From positions 930,001 through 994,000 of the forward strand of contig NZ_FQWT01000001.1 of the NCBI RefSeq assembly GCF_900129755.1: a stretch of DNA of 64,000 nucleotides, read 5' to 3'. The notes beneath the pieces are model-generated. The model was not told where the DNA came from. It saw nothing but the letters and a program-made list of their open reading frames with translations, and ran no database searches. Origin of the DNA: Chryseobacterium oranimense. GTDB taxonomy: Bacteria; Bacteroidota; Bacteroidia; Flavobacteriales; Weeksellaceae. Shown one piece after another: positions 50,490-59,296 of the stretch. How positions within the stretch are numbered: position 1 is the stretch's first letter; each line of letters starts with the position of its first letter. The translations under genes were made by a program, and so were the position numbers.

Positions 50490-50978
50490 ATGAAATACAT
50501 ACTCAGCCTTTGTGCATTTATATTCTTATTTTCCTGTACAACACAGAAAACGAATTCAAAATATTCTAAAATTGAATATGAAGCAGGTGTATGTTTTGGA
50601 TCGTGCCCTATTTTCACCATGACGATCAATCCGGACAGGACAGCTGTGCTTGAGGCTGAACATTTCAACTTCTCCAAAGATTTTTCGAAAGGTGAATTTT
50701 CCAAGCCCCGTGAAGGGACTTTTAAAGCTACAATCAAAGAAGCAGATTACAATAAACTGGTTACTTTGCTGAACAGCCTTGACGTTAAAAGCCTGAAAGA
50801 CAAATACGGATCAAGAAACGTAACAGACCTTCCCACTTCATACCTGAGAATTAATTTTACAGACGGAACCTCCAAAAATGTAGAAGATTACGGCAAAAAC
50901 GGAAGCGAAAAACTGAGAGAAGTCTATACCTTCATTGAAGAACTGAGACACAACCAGCAGTGGACAAAAGTAAAATAA
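50490..50978 (+). CDS. DUF6438-type lipoprotein
   Basis: 162 residues. Lipoprotein signal with lipobox LFSC (Cys16). The mature part begins YSKIEYEAGVCFGSCPIFTMTINPDRTAVLEAEHF, where CFGxCPxF(T) is the conserved opening of DUF6438, and ends with a helix. Function unknown; the two cysteines may form a disulfide. It lies 64 bp after the preceding secreted-protein gene and may share its transcript; a hairpin follows. Confidence 0.82.
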   Translation: MKYILSLCAFIFLFSCTTQKTNSKYSKIEYEAGVCFGSCPIFTMTINPDRTAVLEAEHFNFSKDFSKGEFSKPREGTFKATIKEADYNKLVTLLNSLDVKSLKDKYGSRNVTDLPTSYLRINFTDGTSKNVEDYGKNGSEKLREVYTFIEELRHNQQWTKVK

Positions 50979-50999
50979 TCCGTTTAAAAATATTTAGAC

Positions 51000-51007
51000 T
51001 ACCTTTG
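51000..51007 (+). promoter_or_regulatory. Putative -7 box of the RNA helicase gene
   Basis: TACCTTTG matches TAnnTTTG and would place the transcription start a few bases before the hairpin at 51016-51038. The -33 box is not clear. Confidence 0.4.
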
Positions 51008-51015
51008 TATCCTAT

Positions 51016-51038
51016 AATTCCTTCACATTGAGGGAATT
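51016..51038 (+). terminator. Hairpin between DUF6438 and helicase genes (terminator or leader stem-loop)
   Basis: AATTCCTTCA (51016-51025), a CAT loop and TGAGGGAATT (51029-51038) with one G-U pair, then TTATTTT. It can end transcription of the lipoprotein gene. If the -7 box at 51000 is real, the same hairpin would also cap the 5' end of the helicase message. Confidence 0.6.
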
Positions 51039-51064
51039 TTATTTTAAATTAAAAAACAATTCAT

Positions 51065-52363
51065 TTGAATTTTACAGACCTAAACTTAATAGAACCTATT
51101 GCCAAAGCAATTCAGGAACAGGGATATACCAATCCAACACCCATTCAGGAGAGATCTATTCCTGAAATCCTAAAAGGAAGTGACTTTTTAGGATGCGCAC
51201 AGACAGGAACAGGAAAAACAGCGGCGTTTGCAATTCCTATTCTTCAGAACTTATCAAAAAGCAAAACCAAAAATAATCATATAAAAGCCCTGATCTTAAC
51301 GCCGACAAGAGAACTTGCCATCCAGATCGAGGAAAACATCAATGCCTACGGAAAATACCTTCCGCTTAAACAGCTTGTCATTTTCGGAGGTGTAAAGCAG
51401 GGAAATCAGGAAGCAGCCTTAAGAAAAGGCATTGATATCCTGGTAGCTACCCCGGGCAGGCTTCTGGATTTTATTGCCCAGGGGATTATCAGTTTGAAAA
51501 ACATCGAGATCTTTGTTCTTGATGAAGCAGACAGAATGCTTGATATGGGCTTCGTACATGATGTAAAAAGAGTGATCAAGCTTCTTCCACAGAGAAGACA
51601 GACTTTATTCTTTTCAGCAACAATGCCTTCCGAGATCCAGAAACTGGCAGATTCTATCCTGAACAATCCTGTGAAAGTAGAAGTTACCCCGGTTTCTTCC
51701 ACTGCAGAAACTATCAAGCAGTCGGTTTATTTTGTGGATAAGGAAAATAAGCTGAACCTTCTTTCCCATATTCTGGAAAATGATATTGCAGATTCAGTAC
51801 TGGTATTCTCCAGAACGAAACACGGTGCTGACAAAATCGCCCGAAAACTTCAGAAAGATAATATCTCAGCGGAAGCCATTCACGGGAACAAATCTCAAAA
51901 TGCAAGGCAGAATGCCCTAAATAATTTTAAGTCCGGAAAAACAAGGATTCTGGTAGCCACAGACATCGCTGCAAGGGGGATCGATATTGATGAGCTTAAA
52001 TATGTCATTAATTTTGAACTTTCCGACGTTTCTGAAACCTATGTTCACAGAATCGGAAGAACGGGAAGAGCCGGAGCAGAAGGATCTTCAATCTCTTTTG
52101 TAGACAGCCTTGACCTCCTGAACCTGAGAAATACGGAAAAACTGATCGGAAAGAAAATTCCTGTGGTAAAGGACCATCCTTTCCATACCGATAATCTGGT
52201 CGCTCAGAAAAGGGACTCCAATAACAAACCTATGGCTGCAGGCGGTGGAGAAAGAAGATCTTCGAGATCTCCAAAACCTCAGAATAACAATAAACCAGCA
52301 GGCAGTACACCTACTACAGGATTTAAAAAACCTAAGAATAAAAATTTCACCAGAAAAAAATAA
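51065..52363 (+). CDS. DEAD-box RNA helicase (RhlE-like)
   Basis: 432 residues. Q-motif [34 protein letters not shown], motif I AQTGTGKT, Ia [23 protein letters not shown], and [10 protein letters not shown] (VI) are all present, so the helicase core is intact; the C-terminal 60 residues are basic and Gly/Ser/Asn-rich, like RhlE tails that bind RNA. It unwinds short RNA duplexes, likely in ribosome assembly or RNA turnover. The TTG at 51065 is the only start that keeps the Q-motif; no ATG lies in frame upstream of it. Confidence 0.92.
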   Translation: MNFTDLNLIEPIAKAIQEQGYTNPTPIQERSIPEILKGSDFLGCAQTGTGKTAAFAIPILQNLSKSKTKNNHIKALILTPTRELAIQIEENINAYGKYLPLKQLVIFGGVKQGNQEAALRKGIDILVATPGRLLDFIAQGIISLKNIEIFVLDEADRMLDMGFVHDVKRVIKLLPQRRQTLFFSATMPSEIQKLADSILNNPVKVEVTPVSSTAETIKQSVYFVDKENKLNLLSHILENDIADSVLVFSRTKHGADKIARKLQKDNISAEAIHGNKSQNARQNALNNFKSGKTRILVATDIAARGIDIDELKYVINFELSDVSETYVHRIGRTGRAGAEGSSISFVDSLDLLNLRNTEKLIGKKIPVVKDHPFHTDNLVAQKRDSNNKPMAAGGGERRSSRSPKPQNNNKPAGSTPTTGFKKPKNKNFTRKK

Positions 52364-52365
52364 GA

Positions 52366-52390
52366 AAAAGCTTCTCAATGAGAAGCTTTT
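52366..52390 (+). terminator. Terminator of the first helicase gene
   Basis: AAAAGCTTCTC (52366-52376), a 3-nt loop and GAGAAGCTTTT (52380-52390), then T. Two bases after the stop codon. Confidence 0.92.
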
Positions 52391-52410
52391 TTGATCTATA
52401 TATCCAAAAC

Positions 52411-53538
52411 TCAAAAGGGTATTTTATTTTCAATATACTTCAGCAGATATTCCTTTGAATTTCCTGAACTGTCATATTGTATATGAAGGAAAAAAACAAT
52501 GAAGAAAAGAATGTTTATAATGAATAACGAGCTATTGAATTTCCCTTCTACATATGGCATTTTCGAAGTATTATCTGGTAAAGCGATAATTATCAATACA
52601 ATAAGCAGTAATGCATAAATATGATTCCACCGAAACCAATCTGCTCCCAATATATAAATCGGACTTACCCAAATCAGGGATATCAGAATAAAAATTTTAA
52701 AATTCTTAACCTGCTGCGGCAAATATTTTTTTACAAAGACAAAAGATAAGAATATCATAAACAGCAGTTCCAAACCGAACAGAATATAGGACGGATAAGC
52801 ATTCATCATTCCTCTTCTTTCTTTAATCACATCATAGGTAAAAATATTCAGCCTGGTAAACTGTATTCCTCGCTGCTTTAAAAGCTCTATGGAATTTCCC
52901 TGATTAATTTCTCCTCCCCAGAAGTATAATATTAAAATAACTGATGTAGAGACCAGAAACAAAGTGCCCAGATATTTAAAATCAACTTTATTGGTCTTTA
53001 AAATATAAGCAGCCATTACAAAAGGCAAATAAAAATAAAACAGCTCGTGCAGGAACAATCCTACTATAAAGCCAACGAAAAGTATATATTTTTTTAATTC
53101 ACTCTGCTTGCCATAAACAAAAAACAAAACGAGTACTATTAAAACTATTTCTTTCCTCCCGGAATTAAAAATATTAACAGGGATAAATAAAAGGCAAAGC
53201 GGTGAGCACAATAAAATCAAAAGGTCCCAGTTCAATTTTTTAGAAATGATTAAGCGGACCAATAAATAAAAAATAAGGATAAAGAAACATGACTGGATAA
53301 CAAAGATCTGCGTATTAAGCGGAATCTTCAAATTATCCTGAATAAAAAACAAAAAACTTCCTGATAGCCCCCTTCTTTTGAATCCTCCATCCTCATAATT
53401 GATCAACCAGTCTGATATTGTCCAGCCCAGTTCTGGAAGATGTGATTTAATGTAAAACTGGGCAATTATATACACTAAAATTACTCCAAGAAATCCTATG
53501 TAAGCATAAAACTTTATTTCTTTACCTGTTCTGATCAT
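52411..53538 (-). CDS. Polytopic membrane protein of unknown function, 375 aa
   Basis: About ten hydrophobic segments. Near residue 40 it has WTISDWLINYEDGGFKRRGLSG, a charged loop with a [FY]xxGGFxRRGLxG motif that recurs in uncharacterised polytopic bacterial membrane proteins. This could suggest a glycan-related (EpsG/Wzy-like) role, but I do not claim it. It is AT-rich and lies 12 bp downstream of another membrane gene on the same strand, with which it probably forms a pair, and beyond tatD. Confidence 0.6.
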   Translation of the reverse strand: MIRTGKEIKFYAYIGFLGVILVYIIAQFYIKSHLPELGWTISDWLINYEDGGFKRRGLSGSFLFFIQDNLKIPLNTQIFVIQSCFFILIFYLLVRLIISKKLNWDLLILLCSPLCLLFIPVNIFNSGRKEIVLIVLVLFFVYGKQSELKKYILFVGFIVGLFLHELFYFYLPFVMAAYILKTNKVDFKYLGTLFLVSTSVILILYFWGGEINQGNSIELLKQRGIQFTRLNIFTYDVIKERRGMMNAYPSYILFGLELLFMIFLSFVFVKKYLPQQVKNFKIFILISLIWVSPIYILGADWFRWNHIYALLLIVLIIIALPDNTSKMPYVEGKFNSSLFIINILFFIVFFLHIQYDSSGNSKEYLLKYIENKIPF

Positions 53539-53550
53539 ATTTTAAAGTAA

Positions 53551-54714
53551 TTAATTCAAAACTTCCCTGTCCGCTTCTCTTTTAACCGAGAAACAGTACC
53601 CAATTATACAGAAAGGAAGACAAGCTGCCAGATAAGTTGTCGGAAAAAAATTGTCCTGAAAGCCAATCCCAAAATACAGATACTTTTCCAGCACGAAACT
53701 AAGCATAATAAAAAATACAATATATGACGAAAAATAAAATACTTCATTTATCTTTTTAGCATAAAAAGACAAGAAAATGGCAGCTGCCAGAAAAAACAAC
53801 ATGACCAATTTATTACTTTGCCCCTGAAGTTTCAGCGGATTATGTTGGAAAATATAATCAAAGTTATTGGCAGGAAAGAAAATAGTCACAAGAAGTATCG
53901 CTACAGTGATCAGAAAAGTTAGTACTGTTCTTATCTGAAGTGTTTTATTAGCGGCCAGAAAAGGTTTCAGCAAAAATATGATCAAGGGAATAACAGCTAC
54001 ACTCCTGGTTAAGAATAAAACACCAAGGCAAACTCCTAATAGTACAGGCTTTTGAAAATAATTATCTTTAAATTTACTGTGCCAGAAAAGAATAAATGCA
54101 GCCGAAAATATAAAAGAAGAAATAAAATCACTCTTGCAGACTGCTTCATAAATATAAGACAAAGATATTCCCAACATGAGTATTGCTGTAAACCTGATCA
54201 GATTACTTTTAAATTCCTTCAAAACTGCCCCGGCAAACAACAAAAAAGCCATCACCTGTACATATCCAAGATTTCCTAACAGGTAAGAAGGAAGAGATAA
54301 CAAAAGCTGGCCCGGAAGATAAGAGGACAGATTCCCCATGAAATTACGCTTGGTATAAATATATTGGCCATGAATCCAGTAATCCATTGAAAAATCGAGA
54401 GTCTGCCAGCGGTCTATATTCATTTTATAAGGATCTTTCATAATATGACATAATGCAATATAGAAAACAGTAAAAGCACATGCCAGCAGATAAACAGATT
54501 TTTGATTCAGATTTTTTGACAAAAACCGGTTTTTTCTAAAAAAAAATATTAAAAAGTGTACAATAATAAATCCAACAATCAAAATACTGATGGGAACAAC
54601 CGACTGTCGGATACCGTATTTTGTAAGAAATAAAAAATTAATTACGAAATAAATAATAAATAGCATCAAGCTGGTCGCTGTGCTATATTTTGTAAGGTTT
54701 AAATTTTTATTCAT
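53551..54714 (-). CDS. Polytopic membrane protein, GT-C-like glycosyltransferase candidate, 387 aa
   Basis: About ten to twelve hydrophobic segments. The first long loop contains NIDRWQTLDFSMDYWIHGQYIYTKRNFMGNLSSYLPGQLLLSLPSYLLGN, with an acidic residue soon after TM2 in an otherwise hydrophobic protein. That is the position of the catalytic Asp in GT-C glycosyltransferases (ArnT, PMT types). The assignment is tentative. Base use is AT-rich compared with its neighbours, and it stands in the middle of an otherwise conserved minus-strand row of housekeeping genes, as if inserted. The downstream partner begins 12 bp later. Confidence 0.55.
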   Translation of the reverse strand: MNKNLNLTKYSTATSLMLFIIYFVINFLFLTKYGIRQSVVPISILIVGFIIVHFLIFFFRKNRFLSKNLNQKSVYLLACAFTVFYIALCHIMKDPYKMNIDRWQTLDFSMDYWIHGQYIYTKRNFMGNLSSYLPGQLLLSLPSYLLGNLGYVQVMAFLLFAGAVLKEFKSNLIRFTAILMLGISLSYIYEAVCKSDFISSFIFSAAFILFWHSKFKDNYFQKPVLLGVCLGVLFLTRSVAVIPLIIFLLKPFLAANKTLQIRTVLTFLITVAILLVTIFFPANNFDYIFQHNPLKLQGQSNKLVMLFFLAAAIFLSFYAKKINEVFYFSSYIVFFIMLSFVLEKYLYFGIGFQDNFFPTTYLAACLPFCIIGYCFSVKREADREVLN

Positions 54715-54724
54715 CTAAAAAGAA

Positions 54725-55489
54725 TTAACTGCTAAAAATCTTCTTTGCGTTTTGTGTAGTAATTTTATCTATTTCGGAAAAGTCTTTACCATAAATATCC
54801 ACCAGTTTTCCTGCAACCAGATCAAGATAGGAGCTTTCATTTCTCTTTCCTCTGTGTGGAACCGGGGCAAGATATGGAGAATCTGTTTCCAGAACGATCT
54901 TATCCAAAGGGATTTCTTTTAAAAATTGATCTATTTTTCCGTTCTTAAAGGTCACAACCCCTCCTATTCCCAATATAAAATTGAGATCAATGGCATGTTT
55001 GGCCTGCTCCAGATTTCCTGAAAAGCAGTGAAAAATCCCACGGAGTTTCGGATGTTTTTTTCTTTCCAGTACTTCAAATGTTTCATCAAAGCTTTCTCTT
55101 GTATGGATAACAATAGGAAGGTCCATTGCTATGGCCCAGTCGATTTGCTGCTCAAAAGCTTTTACCTGAATATCAAGCGTTGTCTTATCCCAGTAAAGAT
55201 CGATACCGATCTCTCCTATTGCAGGAAAATTTCTCTGATCGAGATAATTTTTAACAATTTCCAGCTCTTTTTCCCATGATTCCGGCTTTACATAGCATGG
55301 ATGAAGTCCCATCATAGAAAGGATCTGTCCCGGATATTCATTTTCCAGCTGAAGCATTTTTTCATGAGACTCCGAATCGATGGCAGGAAGATAAAACTTT
55401 GTAACTCCTTTATCCAGGGCTCGCTGAATAGCTTCTCTTCTGTCTTCATCAAATTCTTCTGCGTATAAGTGGGTATGTGTATCAATCAT
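54725..55489 (-). CDS. tatD: TatD family metal-dependent hydrolase
   Basis: 254 residues. MIDTHTHL gives the first two metal ligands (His5, His7); then comes MMGLHPCYV, GEIGIDLYWDKT (Glu), PIVIHTRESFDETF (His), GIFHCFSGN, VLETDSPYLAP (Asp) and RNESSYL. These are the TatD/YcfH landmarks. The family contains 3'-5' exonucleases and DNases used in repair and quality control. It lies 4 bp from the DUF4269 gene upstream, so a common transcript is likely. Confidence 0.94.
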   Translation of the reverse strand: MIDTHTHLYAEEFDEDRREAIQRALDKGVTKFYLPAIDSESHEKMLQLENEYPGQILSMMGLHPCYVKPESWEKELEIVKNYLDQRNFPAIGEIGIDLYWDKTTLDIQVKAFEQQIDWAIAMDLPIVIHTRESFDETFEVLERKKHPKLRGIFHCFSGNLEQAKHAIDLNFILGIGGVVTFKNGKIDQFLKEIPLDKIVLETDSPYLAPVPHRGKRNESSYLDLVAGKLVDIYGKDFSEIDKITTQNAKKIFSS

Positions 55490-55493
55490 TTTC

Positions 55494-56021
55494 TTAAAAT
55501 TTTAACAGATCTTTATACGGGTTTTTCAAGTCCATCAATAAACCGAATGCCGGCTCAGTCTTGATTCCCTTTTTCTTAAGTTCTATTATTTTATATTTGA
55601 AATCTTCTCCTTTTTCTTTTAATATTCTGTATTCAGCCATCATATGCTGATAAGCATTCTGGGCGAGCACCGGTTTATTCTGTCCGAAAATTTCTATTGG
55701 AAATTCTTCCAGCATAAAATTAATAACAATACTTTTTTCGCCATCTATGGTAACGTTTTCAACCTTTACCTCTGCATCTGCAGGAATTAGACGGCTAAAC
55801 ATAATATCATCCAGAAAATCTTCTTCAAAACTAAGATCTACTTCGCAAATAATGTCCAGGTCACTGCTTTCAATATCGATCCCGATAGGAATAGTTCCTG
55901 CCAGCACCGGGGAATAAGGCTTCAGCTTTTCAAAGACCTTATACTTCGTAAGAACTTCATACACTCTTTTCTGCTTTTCATTTCCAGACCTTAGATAGTC
56001 AAGGGTAGTGAAATCAATCAT
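55494..56021 (-). CDS. DUF4269 nucleotidyltransferase-like protein
   Basis: 175 residues. VLAGTIPIGIDIESSDLDIICEVDLSF (residues 40-65) has the G[ST]...G(I)D...SDxD pattern of nucleotidyltransferase folds with Asp54 and Asp56 as possible metal ligands; a third acidic residue may be in the strand IVINFMLEEFPIEIFG. The best family match is DUF4269. No substrate is known. It begins inside the end of the GSCFA gene (8-bp overlap) and is followed by tatD after 4 bp, so the three are translationally linked. Confidence 0.78.
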   Translation of the reverse strand: MIDFTTLDYLRSGNEKQKRVYEVLTKYKVFEKLKPYSPVLAGTIPIGIDIESSDLDIICEVDLSFEEDFLDDIMFSRLIPADAEVKVENVTIDGEKSIVINFMLEEFPIEIFGQNKPVLAQNAYQHMMAEYRILKEKGEDFKYKIIELKKKGIKTEPAFGLLMDLKNPYKDLLKF

Positions 56022-56973
56022 CTGAAAATATTTTATGCCTTACTTTTCCTCTCTGAATTTCAATTCTCTGGCTTAATTTTTCTCTGAATTCAATATATTT
56101 AGGATCCTTTTCATCATCCGTCCTGTGCTCCAGTGCTCTATTGATTTTAAAATTTTCTTTGATAAAGCTTTTCGTATCTTCTGAAAAATAGGCTTCACCG
56201 AATTTATCAAAGATATAGCTGACCGCCTGAGAAGTAGGATGAAGCATATCTTCCTTGTAAAAACGGTAATCACGCAGATCATCCATCATTATTTCATAAA
56301 CAGGAAGATAATGGCAGTTTTCTAGTTGTGAAACAGCCTCATGAACTGCTGTGATCAGCTTGGATTTACTTAATTGATTCTCAACCATTCCATCTTTTGT
56401 GTGGCGGACCGGTGAGACGGTAAACAGGATCTGGACATCATCACGGCAGATATCTTTCAGGTTTAAAACCGTATTGTAAATGGAATCTGTAAGCTCCTGA
56501 TGAGAAAGCAGTCTTTTTTCAAAAAACTTCTGAGGAATTTTATGACAGTTCGCTGCCAGCTTTTTTTTCGGAATAAATTCATAAATAAATGAAGTCCCGT
56601 AAGTAATAATGACCCAGCCTGCATCCTGAAGAAATCTGTTTCCCACCTCTATCCCGGCATTGATTACATCCAGGGTCTGATGAATATATCTTCTGTCGAA
56701 GCTGCTGTGATGATCCAGGGAGATAAATTCGTCATTAAAAGTGATCAGCTCGTCTTCTGTATAGAACTCTGAATCATGGAGCCTTTTAACGGCATTACTG
56801 ATCGAAAAAGGATTAAAAATAGTTCCAAAGGGATTATTAACGGTCTGAAGCTGGCCCTGTCCCAGCAAATCTGTCATTTCCGAAGCAAAACAGGATCCTA
56901 TTGAAAATATTTTATCTTCAACTTCAATCTTTTTCTCCGACTTCGGAATGTCAACTTCAGTTCTGAATTTCAT
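56014..56973 (-). CDS. GSCFA domain protein
   Basis: 319 residues, soluble. The namesake motif GSCFA is at residues 26-30 (FSIGSCFASEM), followed by VNNPFGTIFNPFSISNAVKRL, WVIITYGTSFIYEF, ILFTVSPVRHTKDGMVENQLSKSKLITAVH and the C-terminal MLHPTSQAVSYIFDKFG, an arrangement of Ser/His/Asp typical of SGNH-like hydrolases and probable hydrolysis. The substrate is unknown. It overlaps the DUF4269 gene by 8 bp, a coupling not explained by known biology. Confidence 0.85.
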   Translation of the reverse strand: MKFRTEVDIPKSEKKIEVEDKIFSIGSCFASEMTDLLGQGQLQTVNNPFGTIFNPFSISNAVKRLHDSEFYTEDELITFNDEFISLDHHSSFDRRYIHQTLDVINAGIEVGNRFLQDAGWVIITYGTSFIYEFIPKKKLAANCHKIPQKFFEKRLLSHQELTDSIYNTVLNLKDICRDDVQILFTVSPVRHTKDGMVENQLSKSKLITAVHEAVSQLENCHYLPVYEIMMDDLRDYRFYKEDMLHPTSQAVSYIFDKFGEAYFSEDTKSFIKENFKINRALEHRTDDEKDPKYIEFREKLSQRIEIQRGKVRHKIFSDD

Positions 56974-56986
56974 TGGTAAGGGATTA

Positions 56987-57047
56987 GGATTTAGGAATTA
57001 GGGCTAAGATAACTGCTACAAACAACTAATCCCTAAGCCCTAAGTCC
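56987..57047. repeat. TTAGGG-rich imperfect hairpin upstream of the GSCFA gene
   Basis: GGATTTAGGAATTAGGG (56987-57003) and CCCTAAGCCCTAAGTCC (57031-57047) pair with few mismatches around a 27-bp loop. It fills the gap between the GSCFA and polyprenyl synthase genes, where it may act as a processing or termination signal. Confidence 0.55.
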
Positions 57048-57059
57048 TTTTACCTTTAA

Positions 57060-58031
57060 TTAGCTCTCTCTTCTCAACAGATAATTAGCCAGTTCTATAA
57101 AAGGCTTTTTCTTTTCTTCAGGAATATTGATCTTTTCCAGGTAGCTCTGCCCTATTTCGTTATGCTTTTCGATCAGGCGTAATGCTTTTTCATCTACTTT
57201 GGTTCTTCTGAAAATCTTTTCAACACCGTATACTTTGTCGATGTTATCTGTTTTTTTACTATACCAGTGGTCCAGTTCTTTTCTTTCTTCCTCTGTAGCG
57301 TGTTCCCTCGCTAAAAGATAAAGTACGGTCTTTTTGTTCTCATAAATGTCTCCGGCATGCTTTTTACCAAACTGGGCCTGATCTCCAAATACATCCAGGT
57401 AATCATCCATAATCTGGAAAGCAATACCAATATGTTTTCCGAAATTGAAGATCGCTTTGGCATCTTTAAAATTGGCTTTGGCAATAAGAGCTCCTATTTC
57501 AAAGGAAGAGGCACTTAAAACACCTGTTTTATAGGTAATCATTCGAATGTAGTCATCATAGGTAACATCCTCCTGAGTTTCAAAATTAATATCGTACTGC
57601 TGTCCTTCGCACAAAAGAAGTCCTGTATGGGTAAAGATCCTGATACATGCCTTGAAAATTTCAGGTTCAAGATCTTCAAAGAATTTATAAGCCTTAAGCA
57701 TTAATCCGTCCCCTGAAAGGATTCCAACATTAATCCCGTGAAGGGTATGAATGGTAGGCTTGTTTCTTCTTAACGGAGCTTCATCCATAATATCGTCATG
57801 GATCAGGGTAAAATTATGGAAAAATTCAATAGCCAGCGCCGGTTTTATAGCCTGTTTAAGATCTCCTCCGAACAGGTCGCAGGCCATCAGTACCATAATA
57901 GGACGAAGGCGCTTTCCACCGTGTGAAATGATGTAGTTCATAGGGTCATAAAGTTCCGCAGGCTTGTCTTTAAAAGTATACTTCGTGATGGCATCAGCAA
58001 CGATCTGCTGGTATCTGTCTAAAAATTCCAT
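57060..58031 (-). CDS. Polyprenyl diphosphate synthase
   Basis: 323 residues of the trans-isoprenyl type. The first Asp-rich motif is in LIHDDIMDEAPLRRNKPTIHTLHG and the second in QIMDDYLDVFGDQAQFGKKHAGD, with HGGKRLRPIMVLMACDLFGGD before them. It extends allylic diphosphates (length decided by the residue before the first motif; here long-chain, probably octaprenyl or similar for menaquinone). The ATG at 58031 is supported by a TATTTTTG box at 58057-58050, which would overlap the earlier in-frame TTG. This fits with the mevalonate-pathway decarboxylase at the right edge. Confidence 0.9.
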   Translation of the reverse strand: MEFLDRYQQIVADAITKYTFKDKPAELYDPMNYIISHGGKRLRPIMVLMACDLFGGDLKQAIKPALAIEFFHNFTLIHDDIMDEAPLRRNKPTIHTLHGINVGILSGDGLMLKAYKFFEDLEPEIFKACIRIFTHTGLLLCEGQQYDINFETQEDVTYDDYIRMITYKTGVLSASSFEIGALIAKANFKDAKAIFNFGKHIGIAFQIMDDYLDVFGDQAQFGKKHAGDIYENKKTVLYLLAREHATEEERKELDHWYSKKTDNIDKVYGVEKIFRRTKVDEKALRLIEKHNEIGQSYLEKINIPEEKKKPFIELANYLLRRES

Positions 58032-58049
58032 AAAATCTTTTAATTTGAA

Positions 58050-58057
58050 CAAAAATA
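58050..58057 (-). promoter_or_regulatory. Putative -7 box of the polyprenyl synthase gene
   Basis: TATTTTTG on the minus strand, 18 bp before the ATG. A TTTG lies 23 bp upstream (58084-58081), a little further than the usual spacing. Confidence 0.48.
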
Positions 58058-58133
58058 CAATTTTTCGAGGCTTTATAAAACAAAAAACTTTGCCCGGAAG
58101 GACAAAGTTTATATATGTATTCTAATCTTTTAA

Positions 58134-59276
58134 TTAAGTTAGAAAAGTTACAATAAGATAAGTAGCTCCTGCCACAACAGCCGAAATCGGAATGGTAAGT
58201 ACCCACGCCCAAAGAAGGCTTACTGTAATTCCCCATCTTACGGCAGAAACTCTTTTCGTTAACCCTACTCCAATAATAGACCCTGTGATCGTATGGGTAG
58301 TAGATACAGGAATACCGAAGTGGTCCGTGATGAATAATGTAATAGCTCCTGCTGTTTCAGCACTTACTCCCTCAAGAGAAGTTACTTTCGTAATTTTGGT
58401 TCCCATCGTTTTGATGATCTTCCATCCTCCACTCATGGTACCTAAACCGATGGCTAAGAAAGAAACTAACGGAACCCAAAGGTAATGTTCTGCAAAATAA
58501 TCAAAACGTCCTGCAGAAGGAATATTCAGGTAAATAGGGTCCTGCAGCATTTCTACGTGATAGTAGATCAAAGCTGCTCCAATGATTCCCATTACTTTCT
58601 GGGCATCATTCAGACCGTGTCCCAAGCTGAATAAAGCTGATGAAGCCAGCTGTAATCTTTTGAAAGACTGATCTGCCTTATGCGGATTGGATCTTTTGTA
58701 TAAATGAACGATGATCAGTGTAATAATGATCGAAATGATCATCCCTATTATCGGAGCCATAAAAATGAACAGGAAAATAGGAATTACTTTATCAAATTTT
58801 ACAACACTTTGTGTCGTTACCTGATGAAAAGCATGTTTACAGGTTTCAATAAAACCTAAATTGGGTTGTGTTGCTACTATATCATGGTAATCCATCATGA
58901 AGGCATGCATAAGAGCTGCACCTAAAAACCCTCCGATCAGGGTATGTGATGATGAAGAAGGAATCCCAAACCACCATGTTAAAAGATTCCATGCAATAGC
59001 GGCTACAAGACCTGAAAATATAACTTCAAGATTGATAAAGTTTTCATTAACAGTCTTTGCAATGGTATTACCAATTTTAAATTCACCAATAATGTATGCG
59101 GCGATAAAAAAAGCGGCAAAGTTCCATAATGCTGCCCAAAGTACCGCCTGAAAAGGGGTTAAAACCTTGGTAGAAACAATGGTTGCAATTGAATTGGCTG
59201 CGTCATGAAAACCATTGATATAGTCGAAAATTAAAGCTAACGCAATAATAACCGTAAGTAAAATCGGAAATTCCAT
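58134..59276 (-). CDS. pit: Inorganic phosphate transporter, PiT family
   Basis: 380 residues with about ten membrane helices. The two duplicated PiT motifs are visible: FDYINGFHDAANSIATIVSTKVLTPFQAV in the first half, and near the C-terminus DHFGIPVSTTHTITGSIIGVGLTKRVSAVRWG, with GLNDAQKVMGIIGA between. These bind phosphate and the coupling ion (H+ or Na+). The DUF47 gene, 20 bp upstream, belongs to the same unit, as in many bacteria. Confidence 0.93.
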   Translation of the reverse strand: MEFPILLTVIIALALIFDYINGFHDAANSIATIVSTKVLTPFQAVLWAALWNFAAFFIAAYIIGEFKIGNTIAKTVNENFINLEVIFSGLVAAIAWNLLTWWFGIPSSSSHTLIGGFLGAALMHAFMMDYHDIVATQPNLGFIETCKHAFHQVTTQSVVKFDKVIPIFLFIFMAPIIGMIISIIITLIIVHLYKRSNPHKADQSFKRLQLASSALFSLGHGLNDAQKVMGIIGAALIYYHVEMLQDPIYLNIPSAGRFDYFAEHYLWVPLVSFLAIGLGTMSGGWKIIKTMGTKITKVTSLEGVSAETAGAITLFITDHFGIPVSTTHTITGSIIGVGLTKRVSAVRWGITVSLLWAWVLTIPISAVVAGATYLIVTFLT

Positions 59277-59296
59277 TTCTGTGAGTTATAATTGTA

